From contig NZ_CP119520.1 of NCBI RefSeq assembly GCF_029223865.1, forward strand, positions 3,596,001 through 3,660,000: a stretch of DNA of 64,000 nucleotides, written 5' to 3'. Below the pieces are notes generated by a model, which saw nothing but the letters and a program-made list of their open reading frames with translations, did not search any database and was not told the origin of the DNA. Below are positions 29,029-36,856 of this stretch, piece after piece. Numbering within the stretch: the stretch's first letter is position 1; every line of letters begins with the position of its first letter. The DNA comes from Telluria mixta (GTDB lineage: Bacteria > Pseudomonadota > Gammaproteobacteria > Burkholderiales > Burkholderiaceae_D). A program made the position numbers and the translations under genes.

Positions 29029-30231
29029 ATGTTTCCCGACCGTGTCGTTTCCGGCATGCGCCCGACCGGGCTGATGCACCTTGGCCACTACCACGGGGCC
29101 CTGAAGAACTGGATCCGCATGCAGTCCGAACTGCCTTGCCTGTTCTTCGTGGCCGACTGGCACGCGTTGACCACGCATTACGACGACCCGGCGATCATCG
29201 AGAAAAGCACGTGGGACATGGTCATCGACTGGCTGGCGGCCGGCATCGATCCGGCCCAGGCCACGATCTTCATCCAGTCGAAAGTGCCGGAGCACGCGGA
29301 ACTGCATTTGCTGCTGTCGATGGCCACGCCGCTCGGCTGGCTCGAGCGCGTGCCGACGTACAAGGACCAGATCGAGAACCTCGCGAACCGCGACCTCACC
29401 ACCTATGGCTTCCTCGGTTACCCGCTGCTGCAGGCGGCCGACGTGCTGATCTACCGCGCCACGCAGGTGCCGGTGGGCGAGGACCAGGTGCCGCACATCG
29501 AGATGATGCGAGAAATTGCGCGGCGCTTTAACCACCTGTACGGCAAGGAGCCGGGCTTCGAGCAGAAGGCGCTGGATGCCGTGAAGAAGCTGGGCAGCAA
29601 GCGCGCCAAGCTGTATGCGGAACTGCGCACCGCCTACCAGCAGGACGGCGACGCGGCCGCGCTGGAGCAGGCGCAGGCCATGCTGGACGAGGCGGGCAGC
29701 CTGTCGAACATCGATCGCGAGCGCCTGTTCGGCTACCTGGAAGGCAGCCGCAAGATCATCCTCGTCGAGCCGCAGGTGAAACTGACGGAAGCATCGCGCC
29801 TGCCGGGCCTCGATGGCCGCAAGATGTCCAAGAGCTACGGCAACTCGATCTCGCTGCGCGAAGATCCGGCCTCCGTCACGAAGAAGATCCGCACGATGCC
29901 GACCGATCCCGCGCGCGTGCGCCGCAGCGACGCGGGCGATCCGCTGAAGTGCCCCGTGTGGCAGCTGCACGAAGTCTATTCCGACGCGACCACGAAGGAC
30001 TGGGTCATGAAAGGCTGCACGAGCGCCGGCATCGGCTGCCTCGAATGCAAGCAGCCCGTCGTGGAAGCCGTGCTGGCCGAGCAGGAGCCGATGCACGAGC
30101 GCGCGCAGCAGTACATCGACGATCCGTCGCTCGTGCGTGCGATCGTCGCCGACGGCTGCGAGAAGGCGCGCAAGCTGGCGCAGGAAACCATGCGCGACGT
30201 GCGCGAAGTCATGGGTCTCTCGTACACGTGA
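29029..30231 (+). CDS. trpS: Tryptophanyl-tRNA synthetase
   Basis: A 400-residue class I synthetase charging tRNA-Trp. The HIGH-equivalent HLGH is at 17-20, and KMSKS is near 264 (GRKMSKSYGN). ADWHALTTHYD, YPLLQAADVLIY and VGEDQVPHIEM form the active site. The linker between the core and KMSKS is longer than in E. coli TrpS, as in other betaproteobacteria. It starts 7 bases after the M50-like gene, and its TGA shares one base with the next ATG. Confidence 0.97.
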   Translation: MFPDRVVSGMRPTGLMHLGHYHGALKNWIRMQSELPCLFFVADWHALTTHYDDPAIIEKSTWDMVIDWLAAGIDPAQATIFIQSKVPEHAELHLLLSMATPLGWLERVPTYKDQIENLANRDLTTYGFLGYPLLQAADVLIYRATQVPVGEDQVPHIEMMREIARRFNHLYGKEPGFEQKALDAVKKLGSKRAKLYAELRTAYQQDGDAAALEQAQAMLDEAGSLSNIDRERLFGYLEGSRKIILVEPQVKLTEASRLPGLDGRKMSKSYGNSISLREDPASVTKKIRTMPTDPARVRRSDAGDPLKCPVWQLHEVYSDATTKDWVMKGCTSAGIGCLECKQPVVEAVLAEQEPMHERAQQYIDDPSLVRAIVADGCEKARKLAQETMRDVREVMGLSYT

Positions 30232-30785
30232 TGCACGGCGCCGGCGACAATCCATCTGCCTGGGTCGCGCGCTGGGCGAAGGCGATCCCGCCCGGCGAGA
30301 CGCTCGATCTCGCATGTGGCGGCGGCCGCCATGCGCGCCTGCTGGCGGCGCTCGGCCATCCCGTGCTGGCCGTCGATCGCGACGCCGCGTCTCTCGAGCA
30401 GGCGGCCGGACCTGGCATCACGACGTTTCAATACGACCTGGAAGAAGAAGGTGCGGCATGGCCGTTCGCGCCGGGACGTTTTACCGGCATCGTCGTGACG
30501 AACTACCTGCACCGGCCGCTGTTCGCGCATCTCGCGGGCGCGCTGGCGCCGAACGGGATCCTTGTCTACGAAACCTTCGCGCTCGGGAACGAACGCTTCG
30601 GTAAACCATCCAACCCGGCGTTCCTGCTGGCGTCCGGCGAACTGCTGGACGTCGCGTCACGCCACGGCTTGCGGGTGCTCGCGTACGAGGATGGCGTCAT
30701 CGATGCGCCCCGTCCGGCCCGCGTACAAAGGCTGTGCGCGGCGGGTCCGGACGTGGATCCGGGAGCAATCAGGCTCGATATGTAA
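30231..30785 (+). CDS. SAM-dependent methyltransferase
   Basis: A 184-residue class I methyltransferase. Motif I is LDLACGGGRHARLLAALGH, the acidic residue that follows is VDRD, and motif IV lies around TNYLHRPL. It resembles the TehB/UbiE-like small enzymes. The substrate cannot be inferred. The ATG at 30231 overlaps the trpS stop by one base (TGATG), so translation is coupled. Confidence 0.85.
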   Translation: MHGAGDNPSAWVARWAKAIPPGETLDLACGGGRHARLLAALGHPVLAVDRDAASLEQAAGPGITTFQYDLEEEGAAWPFAPGRFTGIVVTNYLHRPLFAHLAGALAPNGILVYETFALGNERFGKPSNPAFLLASGELLDVASRHGLRVLAYEDGVIDAPRPARVQRLCAAGPDVDPGAIRLDM

Positions 30786-30886
30786 CCAAGCTGTAACCAT
30801 GCCATTTATATGGTGTGGAATGAACCATAACGCCAGGCTATCCGCTACAATCGACATTTATTTATTAACGGCACGGTCCACTGATT

Positions 30887-31783
30887 ATGATTAAGGGCAG
30901 CATAGTAGCAATCGTCACACCGATGTTCGAGGATGGAAGTCTGGACAGGGACAGCCTGCGCCAACTCCTCGACTGGCATGTGGCGGAAGGTACGGACGCA
31001 ATCTGCATCGTCGGCACGACCGGCGAGTCGGCCACCGTGAGCCCGGACGAACACTGCGAACTGATCAAGCTGGCCGTCGACCACATCGCCGGCCGCATTC
31101 CGGTCATCGCCGGCACGGGCGGCAATTCGACGGTCGAAGCGATCGCGCTCACCCGTCATGCGAAAGAAGTCGGCGCCGACGCGTCGCTGCAGGTCGTCCC
31201 GTACTACAACCGTCCGTCGCAGGAAGGCATGTATCGCCACTTCAAGGCGATCGCCGAATCGACCGACCTGCCGGTGATCCTGTACAACGTGCCGGGCCGT
31301 ACCGTGGCCGACATGAGCAACGAGACCGTGCTGCGCCTGGCCGCCATCGACAACATCATCGGCATCAAGGACGCGACCGGCAACCTGGCCCGCGGCATCG
31401 AACTGCTGCGCGACATCGACCGTTCGTTCGCCGGCAAGGGCAAATCGTTCGGCGTGTTCTCGGGCGACGACGCGAGCGCACTGGCGCTGATGCTGTGCGG
31501 CGGCGCCGGCAACATCTCCGTGACCGCGAACGTGGCACCGCGCGCGATGGCCGAGATGTGCAAGGCCGCGCTGAACGGCGAAGCTGCCCGCGCCATCGAG
31601 ATCAACAACAGCGTCCTCGAACTGCACAGCAAGCTGTTCGTCGAGCCGAACCCGGTGCCGGTGAAATGGGCGCTGGCTGAAATGGGCAAGATGCCGGCCG
31701 GCCTGCGCCTGCCGCTCGCGCCGCTGTCCGCGCAATACCACGACACCGTCCGCACCGCGCTGCGCGCTTCCGGCGTCCTTTGA
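30887..31783 (+). CDS. dapA: 4-hydroxy-tetrahydrodipicolinate synthase
   Basis: A 298-residue aldolase joining pyruvate and aspartate semialdehyde, the branch point to diaminopimelate and lysine. The Schiff-base lysine is K161 (IGIKDATG), Tyr133 is in LYNVPGRT and the Thr pair is T44-T45 in GTTGESAT. No Shine-Dalgarno is evident before the ATG. It is followed 17 bases later by bamC, the conserved dapA-bamC arrangement. Confidence 0.97.
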   Translation: MIKGSIVAIVTPMFEDGSLDRDSLRQLLDWHVAEGTDAICIVGTTGESATVSPDEHCELIKLAVDHIAGRIPVIAGTGGNSTVEAIALTRHAKEVGADASLQVVPYYNRPSQEGMYRHFKAIAESTDLPVILYNVPGRTVADMSNETVLRLAAIDNIIGIKDATGNLARGIELLRDIDRSFAGKGKSFGVFSGDDASALALMLCGGAGNISVTANVAPRAMAEMCKAALNGEAARAIEINNSVLELHSKLFVEPNPVPVKWALAEMGKMPAGLRLPLAPLSAQYHDTVRTALRASGVL

Positions 31784-31800
31784 TTACCAGCATTAACGAT

Positions 31801-32931
31801 ATGACGAATCGCAAGATGATGACCTCCACCGCAGCCCGCACCGTGGCGCTGACCGCCATCGCGTTCAGCCTGGCCGCGTGCACGACCGTGTTCGAATCGG
31901 ACAAGGTGGACTACAAGGCTTCCAAGAAAGCGGCACCGCTGGACGTTCCGCCCGACCTGACCCAGCTGCAGAAGGACAACCGCTACGCCGTGCCGGATGG
32001 CCGCGGCGTCGCCACCGCCTCGGGCTTCCAGCAGCAGCGCGGCGCCGCACCGGCCGTCGCGGCCGCCTCCGGCGAACAGATCGGCCAGCTGCCCAGCGAC
32101 ACGATCCGCATCGAGCGCAACGGTAACCAGCGCTGGCTCGTGATCAAGGCAACCCCGGAACAGCTGTGGCCGCAACTGCTGGAGTTCTGGCATGGCGCGG
32201 GCTTCACCGTCGAGACCGAGTCGCCGCAGACCGGCATCATGGAAACGAACTGGGCCGAGAACCGCGCCAAGATCCCGCAAGACTTCATCCGTCGCACCAT
32301 CGGCAAGGTCTTCGATTCCGCGTATTCGACGGGCGAGCGCGACAAGTTCCGCACCCGCCTGGAACGCCGTCCGGACGGCGCGACCGAGATCTACATCAGC
32401 CACCGCGGCGCGGAAGAAGTGCTGACCGGTCCGCAGAAGGAGCAGGCCACCTGGACCGCGCGTCCGAACGATCCGGAACTGGAAGCGGAATTCCTGAGCC
32501 GCCTGATGGCCCAACTGACCGGCACCAAGGTCAAGGAAGCGACCGCGTTCGTGACCAACGCCCCGCTGGAGGCGCAGCACGCCAAGCTGGAAGGCAACAA
32601 GGTCGTCGTCGACGAAGGCTTCGACCGCGCATGGCGCCGCGTGGGCCTGGCGCTGGACCGCGTCGGCTTCACGGTGGAAGACCGCGACCGCGTGCAGGGC
32701 ATCTATTTCGTGCGCTACGTCGATCCGGACGCAGTCAAGAAAGAAGGTTTCTTCAGCAAACTGTTCGGTGGCGAGGACAAGAACAAGGAAGCGCAGAAAT
32801 ACCGCGTGATCGTGTCGACGGCACAGGGCGCGACCAGCACCGACGTGACCGTCCAGACGAACGACGGCAAGCCGGAAACGTCGCCGACCGGCGCCAAGAT
32901 CCTCAAGCTGCTGGCGGACGAGTTGAAATAA
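31801..32931 (+). CDS. bamC: Outer-membrane assembly lipoprotein BamC
   Basis: A 376-residue lipoprotein subunit of the BAM beta-barrel assembly machine. The lipobox is LAAC with Cys at 27, after a hydrophobic signal TVALTAIAFS. Two helix-grip domains follow an unstructured Pro/Ala-rich linker (around 30-90). Helix-grip pattern segments include WLVIKATPEQLWPQLLEFW and AWRRVGLALDRVGFTVEDRD. I chose the ATG at 31801 so that the signal peptide begins normally. It follows dapA by 17 bases and ends at a strong terminator. Confidence 0.9.
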   Translation: MTNRKMMTSTAARTVALTAIAFSLAACTTVFESDKVDYKASKKAAPLDVPPDLTQLQKDNRYAVPDGRGVATASGFQQQRGAAPAVAAASGEQIGQLPSDTIRIERNGNQRWLVIKATPEQLWPQLLEFWHGAGFTVETESPQTGIMETNWAENRAKIPQDFIRRTIGKVFDSAYSTGERDKFRTRLERRPDGATEIYISHRGAEEVLTGPQKEQATWTARPNDPELEAEFLSRLMAQLTGTKVKEATAFVTNAPLEAQHAKLEGNKVVVDEGFDRAWRRVGLALDRVGFTVEDRDRVQGIYFVRYVDPDAVKKEGFFSKLFGGEDKNKEAQKYRVIVSTAQGATSTDVTVQTNDGKPETSPTGAKILKLLADELK

Positions 32932-32949
32932 CCTCGTTTTGCCTGAACG

Positions 32950-32978
32950 AAAAACCGGCCTGCGTGGCCGGTTTTTTT
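32950..32978 (+). terminator. Terminator of dapA-bamC
   Basis: AACCGGCC (32953-32960), a 5-base loop and GGCCGGTT (32966-32973) are followed by a run of Ts to 32978. It is a canonical rho-independent terminator 19 bases after the bamC stop. Confidence 0.93.
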
Positions 32979-33013
32979 ATGGGTCCGCGTAAATGACGCA
33001 AAACCCATGGACG

Positions 33014-33044
33014 TAAAAAAACCGGCCCGCAGGCCGGTTTCTTT
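33014..33044 (-). terminator. Terminator of the Ala-rich lipoprotein gene
   Basis: On the minus strand the arms AAACCGGCC and GGCCGGTTT form the stem, followed by six Ts (33020-33015). It lies 14 bases after the stop of the lipoprotein gene and faces the dapA-bamC terminator, so the convergent units are insulated on both sides. Confidence 0.9.
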
Positions 33045-33057
33045 AGCGCGATTCGAA

Positions 33058-33330
33058 TTACTTCGAAGCAGCCGGAGCAGCAGCAGCCGAAGCGGCGTCA
33101 GCAGCAGCCGAAGCAGCCGAAGCAGCAGCCGAAGCAGCCGAAGCGGCAGCGTCAGCAGCGGCCGGAGCAGCCGGGGTAGCGGCAGCGTCAGCAGCCGGAG
33201 CGGCCGGAGCAGCAGCCGGAGCGGTGGTCTCAGCAGCCGGAGCCGCCGGGGTCACGGTGGTTTCTTCTTTCTTCGAGCAGGCAGCCAGAGCAACAGCCAG
33301 CAGGGAAACGATCAGCAGAGATTTTTTCAT
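33058..33330 (-). CDS. Alanine-rich small lipoprotein
   Basis: A 90-residue protein. A signal peptide (MKKSLLIVSLLAVALAAC) ends in a lipobox LAAC with Cys at 18. The rest is low-complexity Ala/Pro/Thr and then repeats such as SAASAAASAAS, largely of GCA/GCT/GCC codons built from tandem AGCAGC-type DNA. Such a sequence could form a flexible spacer or coiled helix in the periplasm. No function is known. The start is supported by AAGGAAAAACC. It has its own terminator and an 18-bp palindrome lies upstream. Confidence 0.85.
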   Translation of the reverse strand: MKKSLLIVSLLAVALAACSKKEETTVTPAAPAAETTAPAAAPAAPAADAAATPAAPAAADAAASAASAAASAASAAADAASAAAAPAASK

Positions 33331-33368
33331 GGTTTTTCCTTAATTAATTCAAAAGGGTGGTGCGATGA

Positions 33369-33386
33369 ATAATTACCGGTAATTAT
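33369..33386. promoter_or_regulatory. Perfect 18-bp palindrome upstream of the lipoprotein gene
   Basis: ATAATTACCGGTAATTAT is its own reverse complement. It lies 39 bases before the start of the Ala-rich lipoprotein and is within its probable 5' leader or promoter. A dimeric regulator operator is the natural guess, but no known regulator motif matches exactly. Confidence 0.5.
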
Positions 33387-33606
33387 CGCTCGTCAGGAAT
33401 TCTCTTGTTTGTATACTTTGGAAAAAGTGCCTACAGACAACGGAACCTTCCTAACCCGATATTATAGCCAAATTTACTGAATCGCAATAGAAAAGTCGTG
33501 TCAAGACGTAACAGTTGCCAGATCGGGCAAGGTTCATCTTCGAGCAACATGATACGCCCTGTCCGTGCGCTAGTTCTCATAGAGAAAACCAAACTAAAAC
33601 AAGTAT

Positions 33607-34086
33607 TTACAGCCCGGTAACACTGGCCTGCAGACCAGGCTGTGATTCTGCCCAAACTGCGTCGAAACGCAGACGCGACAGCTCAGTTTGTTGCGGTGCG
33701 TCAAAGGCTGCCTCGCCGCGCAGATGATCGCTGTGGAAGCGCCGCACGATGTGCACATTATCCGCGATGCAGAACGAATCCGCGAGCTCGCGCAGCGAGC
33801 GCGGCGTGCGCCGGCATTCGATGCCGTGGGCATAATCCCTCAGCAGGCGCAGGAAGCGCGGCGCCTCCCGCTCCAGGTACGCCGGATCGTGCAGCGCCAG
33901 GCGCAGGCGGCCGCCGGCGTGCAGGAAGCGGCGCAGGGCCGCGTCCACGTCCGGCGCGCCCAGCCGGAACAAAGCGAAGTCCGGATCGAACATGATGAGC
34001 GACGCGCTTGCCCGCACCAGTACCTCGCCCAGATGCTGCTGGAACGCGGCGCGGGTATCGAAGGGCAGGGGCGCGTTTTCCATCAT
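33607..34086 (-). CDS. Uncharacterised protein coupled to roxA
   Basis: A 159-residue cytoplasmic protein with no signal peptide or membrane segment. It has an alpha/beta pattern: ASASLIMFDPDFALFRLG, GRLRLALHDPAYLER, FLRLLRDYAHGIECRRTP and ADNVHIVRRFHSDHLRGEA. The arrangement recalls the phospholipase-D-like fold of small acetyltransferase-associated proteins (possibly the family I recall as DUF7931), but no HKD catalytic motif is visible. ATG at 34086 lies 2 bases after the roxA stop, so it is in the roxA transcript and may work in ribosome modification or be a passenger. Confidence 0.75.
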   Translation of the reverse strand: MMENAPLPFDTRAAFQQHLGEVLVRASASLIMFDPDFALFRLGAPDVDAALRRFLHAGGRLRLALHDPAYLEREAPRFLRLLRDYAHGIECRRTPRSLRELADSFCIADNVHIVRRFHSDHLRGEAAFDAPQQTELSRLRFDAVWAESQPGLQASVTGL

Positions 34087-34088
34087 GA

Positions 34089-35225
34089 TCAGCCCAGCTC
34101 GAGCCAGCCGTCCTGGTACCAGGTGTACAGCGCCTCCAGCACGTCGTCCGACGCTTGGCCGACCAGATTGCCTGCCAGGGCCCGCTCGTTGGCGAGCACG
34201 TCCAGCACGACCTTGTCCGCGCGTCCGACGGCGAACGATTCGCCATTGATGAACACGTGCTTGCCGCGGTAGAGCATCAGGGTCTTGGGCGACAGTTTGA
34301 GGCCCTTTTTGGCGGCCTGTTCCATGAAGCGGCCCACCGTCAGCGGCTTCGCCACCGGCGTGAAGAACGCGTTGTGCTTCGGCTCGGACAGGTATTCGCC
34401 CATGAAGATCGTGACGTCTTCCTCGTCCCAGCGCACCTTGTTGAGTTCTTCGGTGACGGTGGCCAGCATGTCGCGCGGGATCTCGGCCGGGTTCTTCGCG
34501 GGCTGCAGGCCCGGGTCGGCGTAGCGGCCCGGCAGGTCGATCGAGTCGGCCATGAACTGCAGGAAGGCTTCGCCCAGCTCCTGGAACGACGGCGAGCGGA
34601 AGCCGATCGAATACGTCATGCATTCGCCCTCGGCCACGCCGTCGTGCGCATAGTGCGGGGGCAGGTACAGCATGTCGCCCGGTTCCAGCACGAATTCTTC
34701 TTCCGGCTCGAAGTTGGCGAGGATCTTCAGCGGCAGGCCCTCGACGAGCGTGAGATCCTGCTGCGCGCCGATGCGCCAGCGGCGCTTGCCCTGCGCCTGC
34801 AGCAGGAACACGTCGTAGGAATCGAAATGCGGGCCGACGCCGCCGCCGTCCGTCGCATAGCTGACCATCAGGTCGTCCAGGCGCGCGTCCGGCACGAAGC
34901 GGAACTGGCGCAGCAGGTCGTCCGCCTTCGGGTCGTGCAGGTTGACGCCCTGCACGAGCATGGTCCATTCGCGCTGGGTTGTCGGCGGCAGCTCGGCCAG
35001 CGGGCCGTGCTGCATGTCCCATCGGCGGTCGCCACCGTGGCCCTCGGTCAGGGTCACCAGGCGCGACTCGACGTGGTTCAGCTTCGCCAGCTCGGCCAGC
35101 TTGTCGACCTTGAGCAGCGGCTTGAAATTGGGGATGGCCTGACGGATCAGGAGGGGTTTCTTGTGCCAGTAATCGCGGAGGAACTGGGCGGGTGTGATGT
35201 TCCCGAGGAGCTGTAATTTTTGCAT
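34089..35225 (-). CDS. roxA: Ribosomal oxygenase RoxA (YcfD-like JmjC cupin)
   Basis: A 378-residue Fe(II)/2-oxoglutarate oxygenase that hydroxylates an arginine of ribosomal protein uL16. The iron ligands are HFD at 133-135 and a second His near 194 in YLPPHYAHDG. The N-terminal FLRDYWHKKPLLIRQA and the C-terminal winged-helix region with MLYRGKHVFINGE fit the family. The length is the usual one. The start is unusual: a TATAAT sits 6 bases before the ATG (35237-35232), suggesting a leaderless transcript. It precedes the uncharacterised gene at 33607-34086. Confidence 0.93.
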   Translation of the reverse strand: MQKLQLLGNITPAQFLRDYWHKKPLLIRQAIPNFKPLLKVDKLAELAKLNHVESRLVTLTEGHGGDRRWDMQHGPLAELPPTTQREWTMLVQGVNLHDPKADDLLRQFRFVPDARLDDLMVSYATDGGGVGPHFDSYDVFLLQAQGKRRWRIGAQQDLTLVEGLPLKILANFEPEEEFVLEPGDMLYLPPHYAHDGVAEGECMTYSIGFRSPSFQELGEAFLQFMADSIDLPGRYADPGLQPAKNPAEIPRDMLATVTEELNKVRWDEEDVTIFMGEYLSEPKHNAFFTPVAKPLTVGRFMEQAAKKGLKLSPKTLMLYRGKHVFINGESFAVGRADKVVLDVLANERALAGNLVGQASDDVLEALYTWYQDGWLELG

Positions 35226-35231
35226 GGGTCC

Positions 35232-35237
35232 ATTATA
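35232..35237 (-). promoter_or_regulatory. -10 box placed 6 bases from the roxA start
   Basis: Read on the minus strand, TATAAT is followed by GGACCC and the roxA ATG. Transcription would begin at or within a base of the start codon, which would make the mRNA leaderless. A weak -35 (TTTGGT-like) lies about 15 bases upstream. Confidence 0.5.
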
Positions 35238-35271
35238 ACCAGCGCCGGCCGGACCAAACCGGTGGTAGGGT

Positions 35272-35277
35272 TATAAT
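35272..35277 (+). promoter_or_regulatory. -10 box for slyD
   Basis: TATAAT lies 28 bases before the slyD ATG, giving a leader of about 20 bases. A -35 hexamer is not clear. It faces the roxA promoter across about 40 bases. Confidence 0.5.
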
Positions 35278-35305
35278 CGCAACCTTACCCACGAAAGGAA
35301 GTGCA

Positions 35306-35848
35306 ATGAAGATTGCCCAGAACACGGTTGTGTCGGTCAACTATAAACTGTCCGACGCCCAGAACAACCTGATCGAAGACGGCGCCCAGCCGATGGTCTA
35401 CCTGCACGGTGGCTACGAAAACACGCTGCCGAAGATCGAAGAAGAGCTGGACGGCAAGGACGTGGGTTACACGTCGACCATCCAGATCGAGCCGGAAGAC
35501 GCGTTCGGCGACTACGATCCGAACCTGGTCAAGGTCGAGGACCGTAACCGCCTGCCGGAACCGATCGAAGTCGGCATGCAGTTCGAAGGCATGGCCGAGG
35601 GCAGCGACGAAGAGCCGGTCATCTTCACCGTCACCGAAGTCGCCGACGACAAGGTCGTCCTGGACGGCAATCACCCGCTGGCCGGCATGGCCCTGCGCTT
35701 CGACCTGTCCGTGATCGACGTGCGTGCCGCCACGGAGGAAGAGATTGCACACGGCCACGTGCACGGCGCCCACGGCCATGACCACGGCCACGGCGAGATC
35801 GACGACAGCGAAGAGGGCGACCACTTCCGCAGCCAGCCGCTGCAGTAA
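35306..35848 (+). CDS. slyD: FKBP-type peptidyl-prolyl isomerase SlyD
   Basis: A 180-residue SlyD. The FKBP fold runs from about 3 to 145 with the inserted-in-flap chaperone domain (EPEDAFGDYDPNLVKVEDRNRLPE and DEEPVIFTVTEVADDKVVLD). A histidine-rich tail (HGHVHGAHGHDHGHG) follows and is the nickel/metal-binding part used in hydrogenase and metal homeostasis. GAAAGGAAGTGCA precedes the ATG. It diverges from roxA. Confidence 0.95.
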   Translation: MKIAQNTVVSVNYKLSDAQNNLIEDGAQPMVYLHGGYENTLPKIEEELDGKDVGYTSTIQIEPEDAFGDYDPNLVKVEDRNRLPEPIEVGMQFEGMAEGSDEEPVIFTVTEVADDKVVLDGNHPLAGMALRFDLSVIDVRAATEEEIAHGHVHGAHGHDHGHGEIDDSEEGDHFRSQPLQ

Positions 35849-35893
35849 TCACCCGCCCACACGGTGCGCGTCGACCCGGCTGCGGCCGGGTCG

Positions 35894-36856
35894 TCAGTCC
35901 TTCTTTGCGCCGTTCGCCGTCTCGACCTTGCGGGGATCCACCCTGAACAGGGTCTTCGTCTCCGGATTCACCACCACCTCCAATGCATCCGCACCGGCCG
36001 CCAGATGGCCGACATTGCCGCGCCATTCGATGACGGGTTTTGTACGCACGCGCGTGCCGTCGACGAGCAAGACCTTGCCCCGGAATTTCTGCGCCAGAGA
36101 CAGGATCAGCCGGCGCGGCTCCGCGAAGCCGTCGTTGTCCGGCACGGCGCTGCGCAGCAGCGCGCGCAGGCCCGTCGGCTGCGACAGCGCCTTCACATCG
36201 CCTTCGGAAAACAGCACGATCGCTTCCAGCTTGTCGCGCCTGGCGATGGCGAACAGGCGGTTCAGCCAGAACCGGTTCGCGACGAGCCGGTCCTCGTACT
36301 CGCTGTTGCGGCCCGCTTCGGTCAGGTAGTGGTTGTTATTGGCCGGCATGTTGACGGTTGCATACAGCACCTTGCCGACCGACCAGTGCGCATTCTCCGC
36401 ATAGCTGCGAAAGCGCGGGCTCATCGACAGGCGCGTCAGCGGCAGCTTGCGCGCGCCCAGCGTGGACGGCTCGCCGTAGAACAGTTCGCGGATGCGGTTC
36501 ATGCGCTCGATCGCATTCGTGCGGCCGGCGGTGTTGCGGCATTCCGTCCAGTCGCTGCCGGCCGGCAGCACGATGACGGGCCGGCGCGCGTCGTCGATCA
36601 GCTCGCGCCGCTTCTGGTACAGCTTGTCCGTGCACGGTTCGTTCGCGCCCTTGATGCCTGTGACGACCACGAAGGCGACGTCGTTGTCGTCGTTGTCGGC
36701 GAGCGCCTGCTTGAGGCGCTTTTCGCCGCCGTCGGTAAAACCATGGCCGATGATGGCGAAGCGGTGCGCGTCGTCGTCACGTGCGTCCGCGCGGGCGCCG
36801 CCCGCGAGCGCGCAGGCGAGGACGAACAGGAGAAGCGAGCGGTGTCGCGGCATCAT
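35894..36856 (-). CDS. Exported degenerate metallophosphoesterase-like protein
   Basis: A 320-residue protein with a signal peptide (about 1-23). It follows the calcineurin-like phosphoesterase pattern of exported proteins with FAIIG..., VVVTGIKG..., EPCTDKLYQKRRELI and VIVLPAGSDWTEC. However, the metal-binding positions are changed: the first Gly-Asp is GHGF (37-40), the second is TGIKG in place of GDIKG (66-70), and the third is AGSDW in place of GDN/DW (99-103). Activity is therefore doubtful and a binding or scaffold role is more likely. Its ATG overlaps the mutS stop (ATGA), so it is translated with mutS. Confidence 0.75.
   Translation of the reverse strand: MMPRHRSLLLFVLACALAGGARADARDDDAHRFAIIGHGFTDGGEKRLKQALADNDDNDVAFVVVTGIKGANEPCTDKLYQKRRELIDDARRPVIVLPAGSDWTECRNTAGRTNAIERMNRIRELFYGEPSTLGARKLPLTRLSMSPRFRSYAENAHWSVGKVLYATVNMPANNNHYLTEAGRNSEYEDRLVANRFWLNRLFAIARRDKLEAIVLFSEGDVKALSQPTGLRALLRSAVPDNDGFAEPRRLILSLAQKFRGKVLLVDGTRVRTKPVIEWRGNVGHLAAGADALEVVVNPETKTLFRVDPRKVETANGAKKD

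Noticed and set aside
33058..33330. CRISPR-like tandem array
   Set aside because: The repeated units are codons of an Ala-rich lipoprotein on the minus strand, without spacers of constant length.
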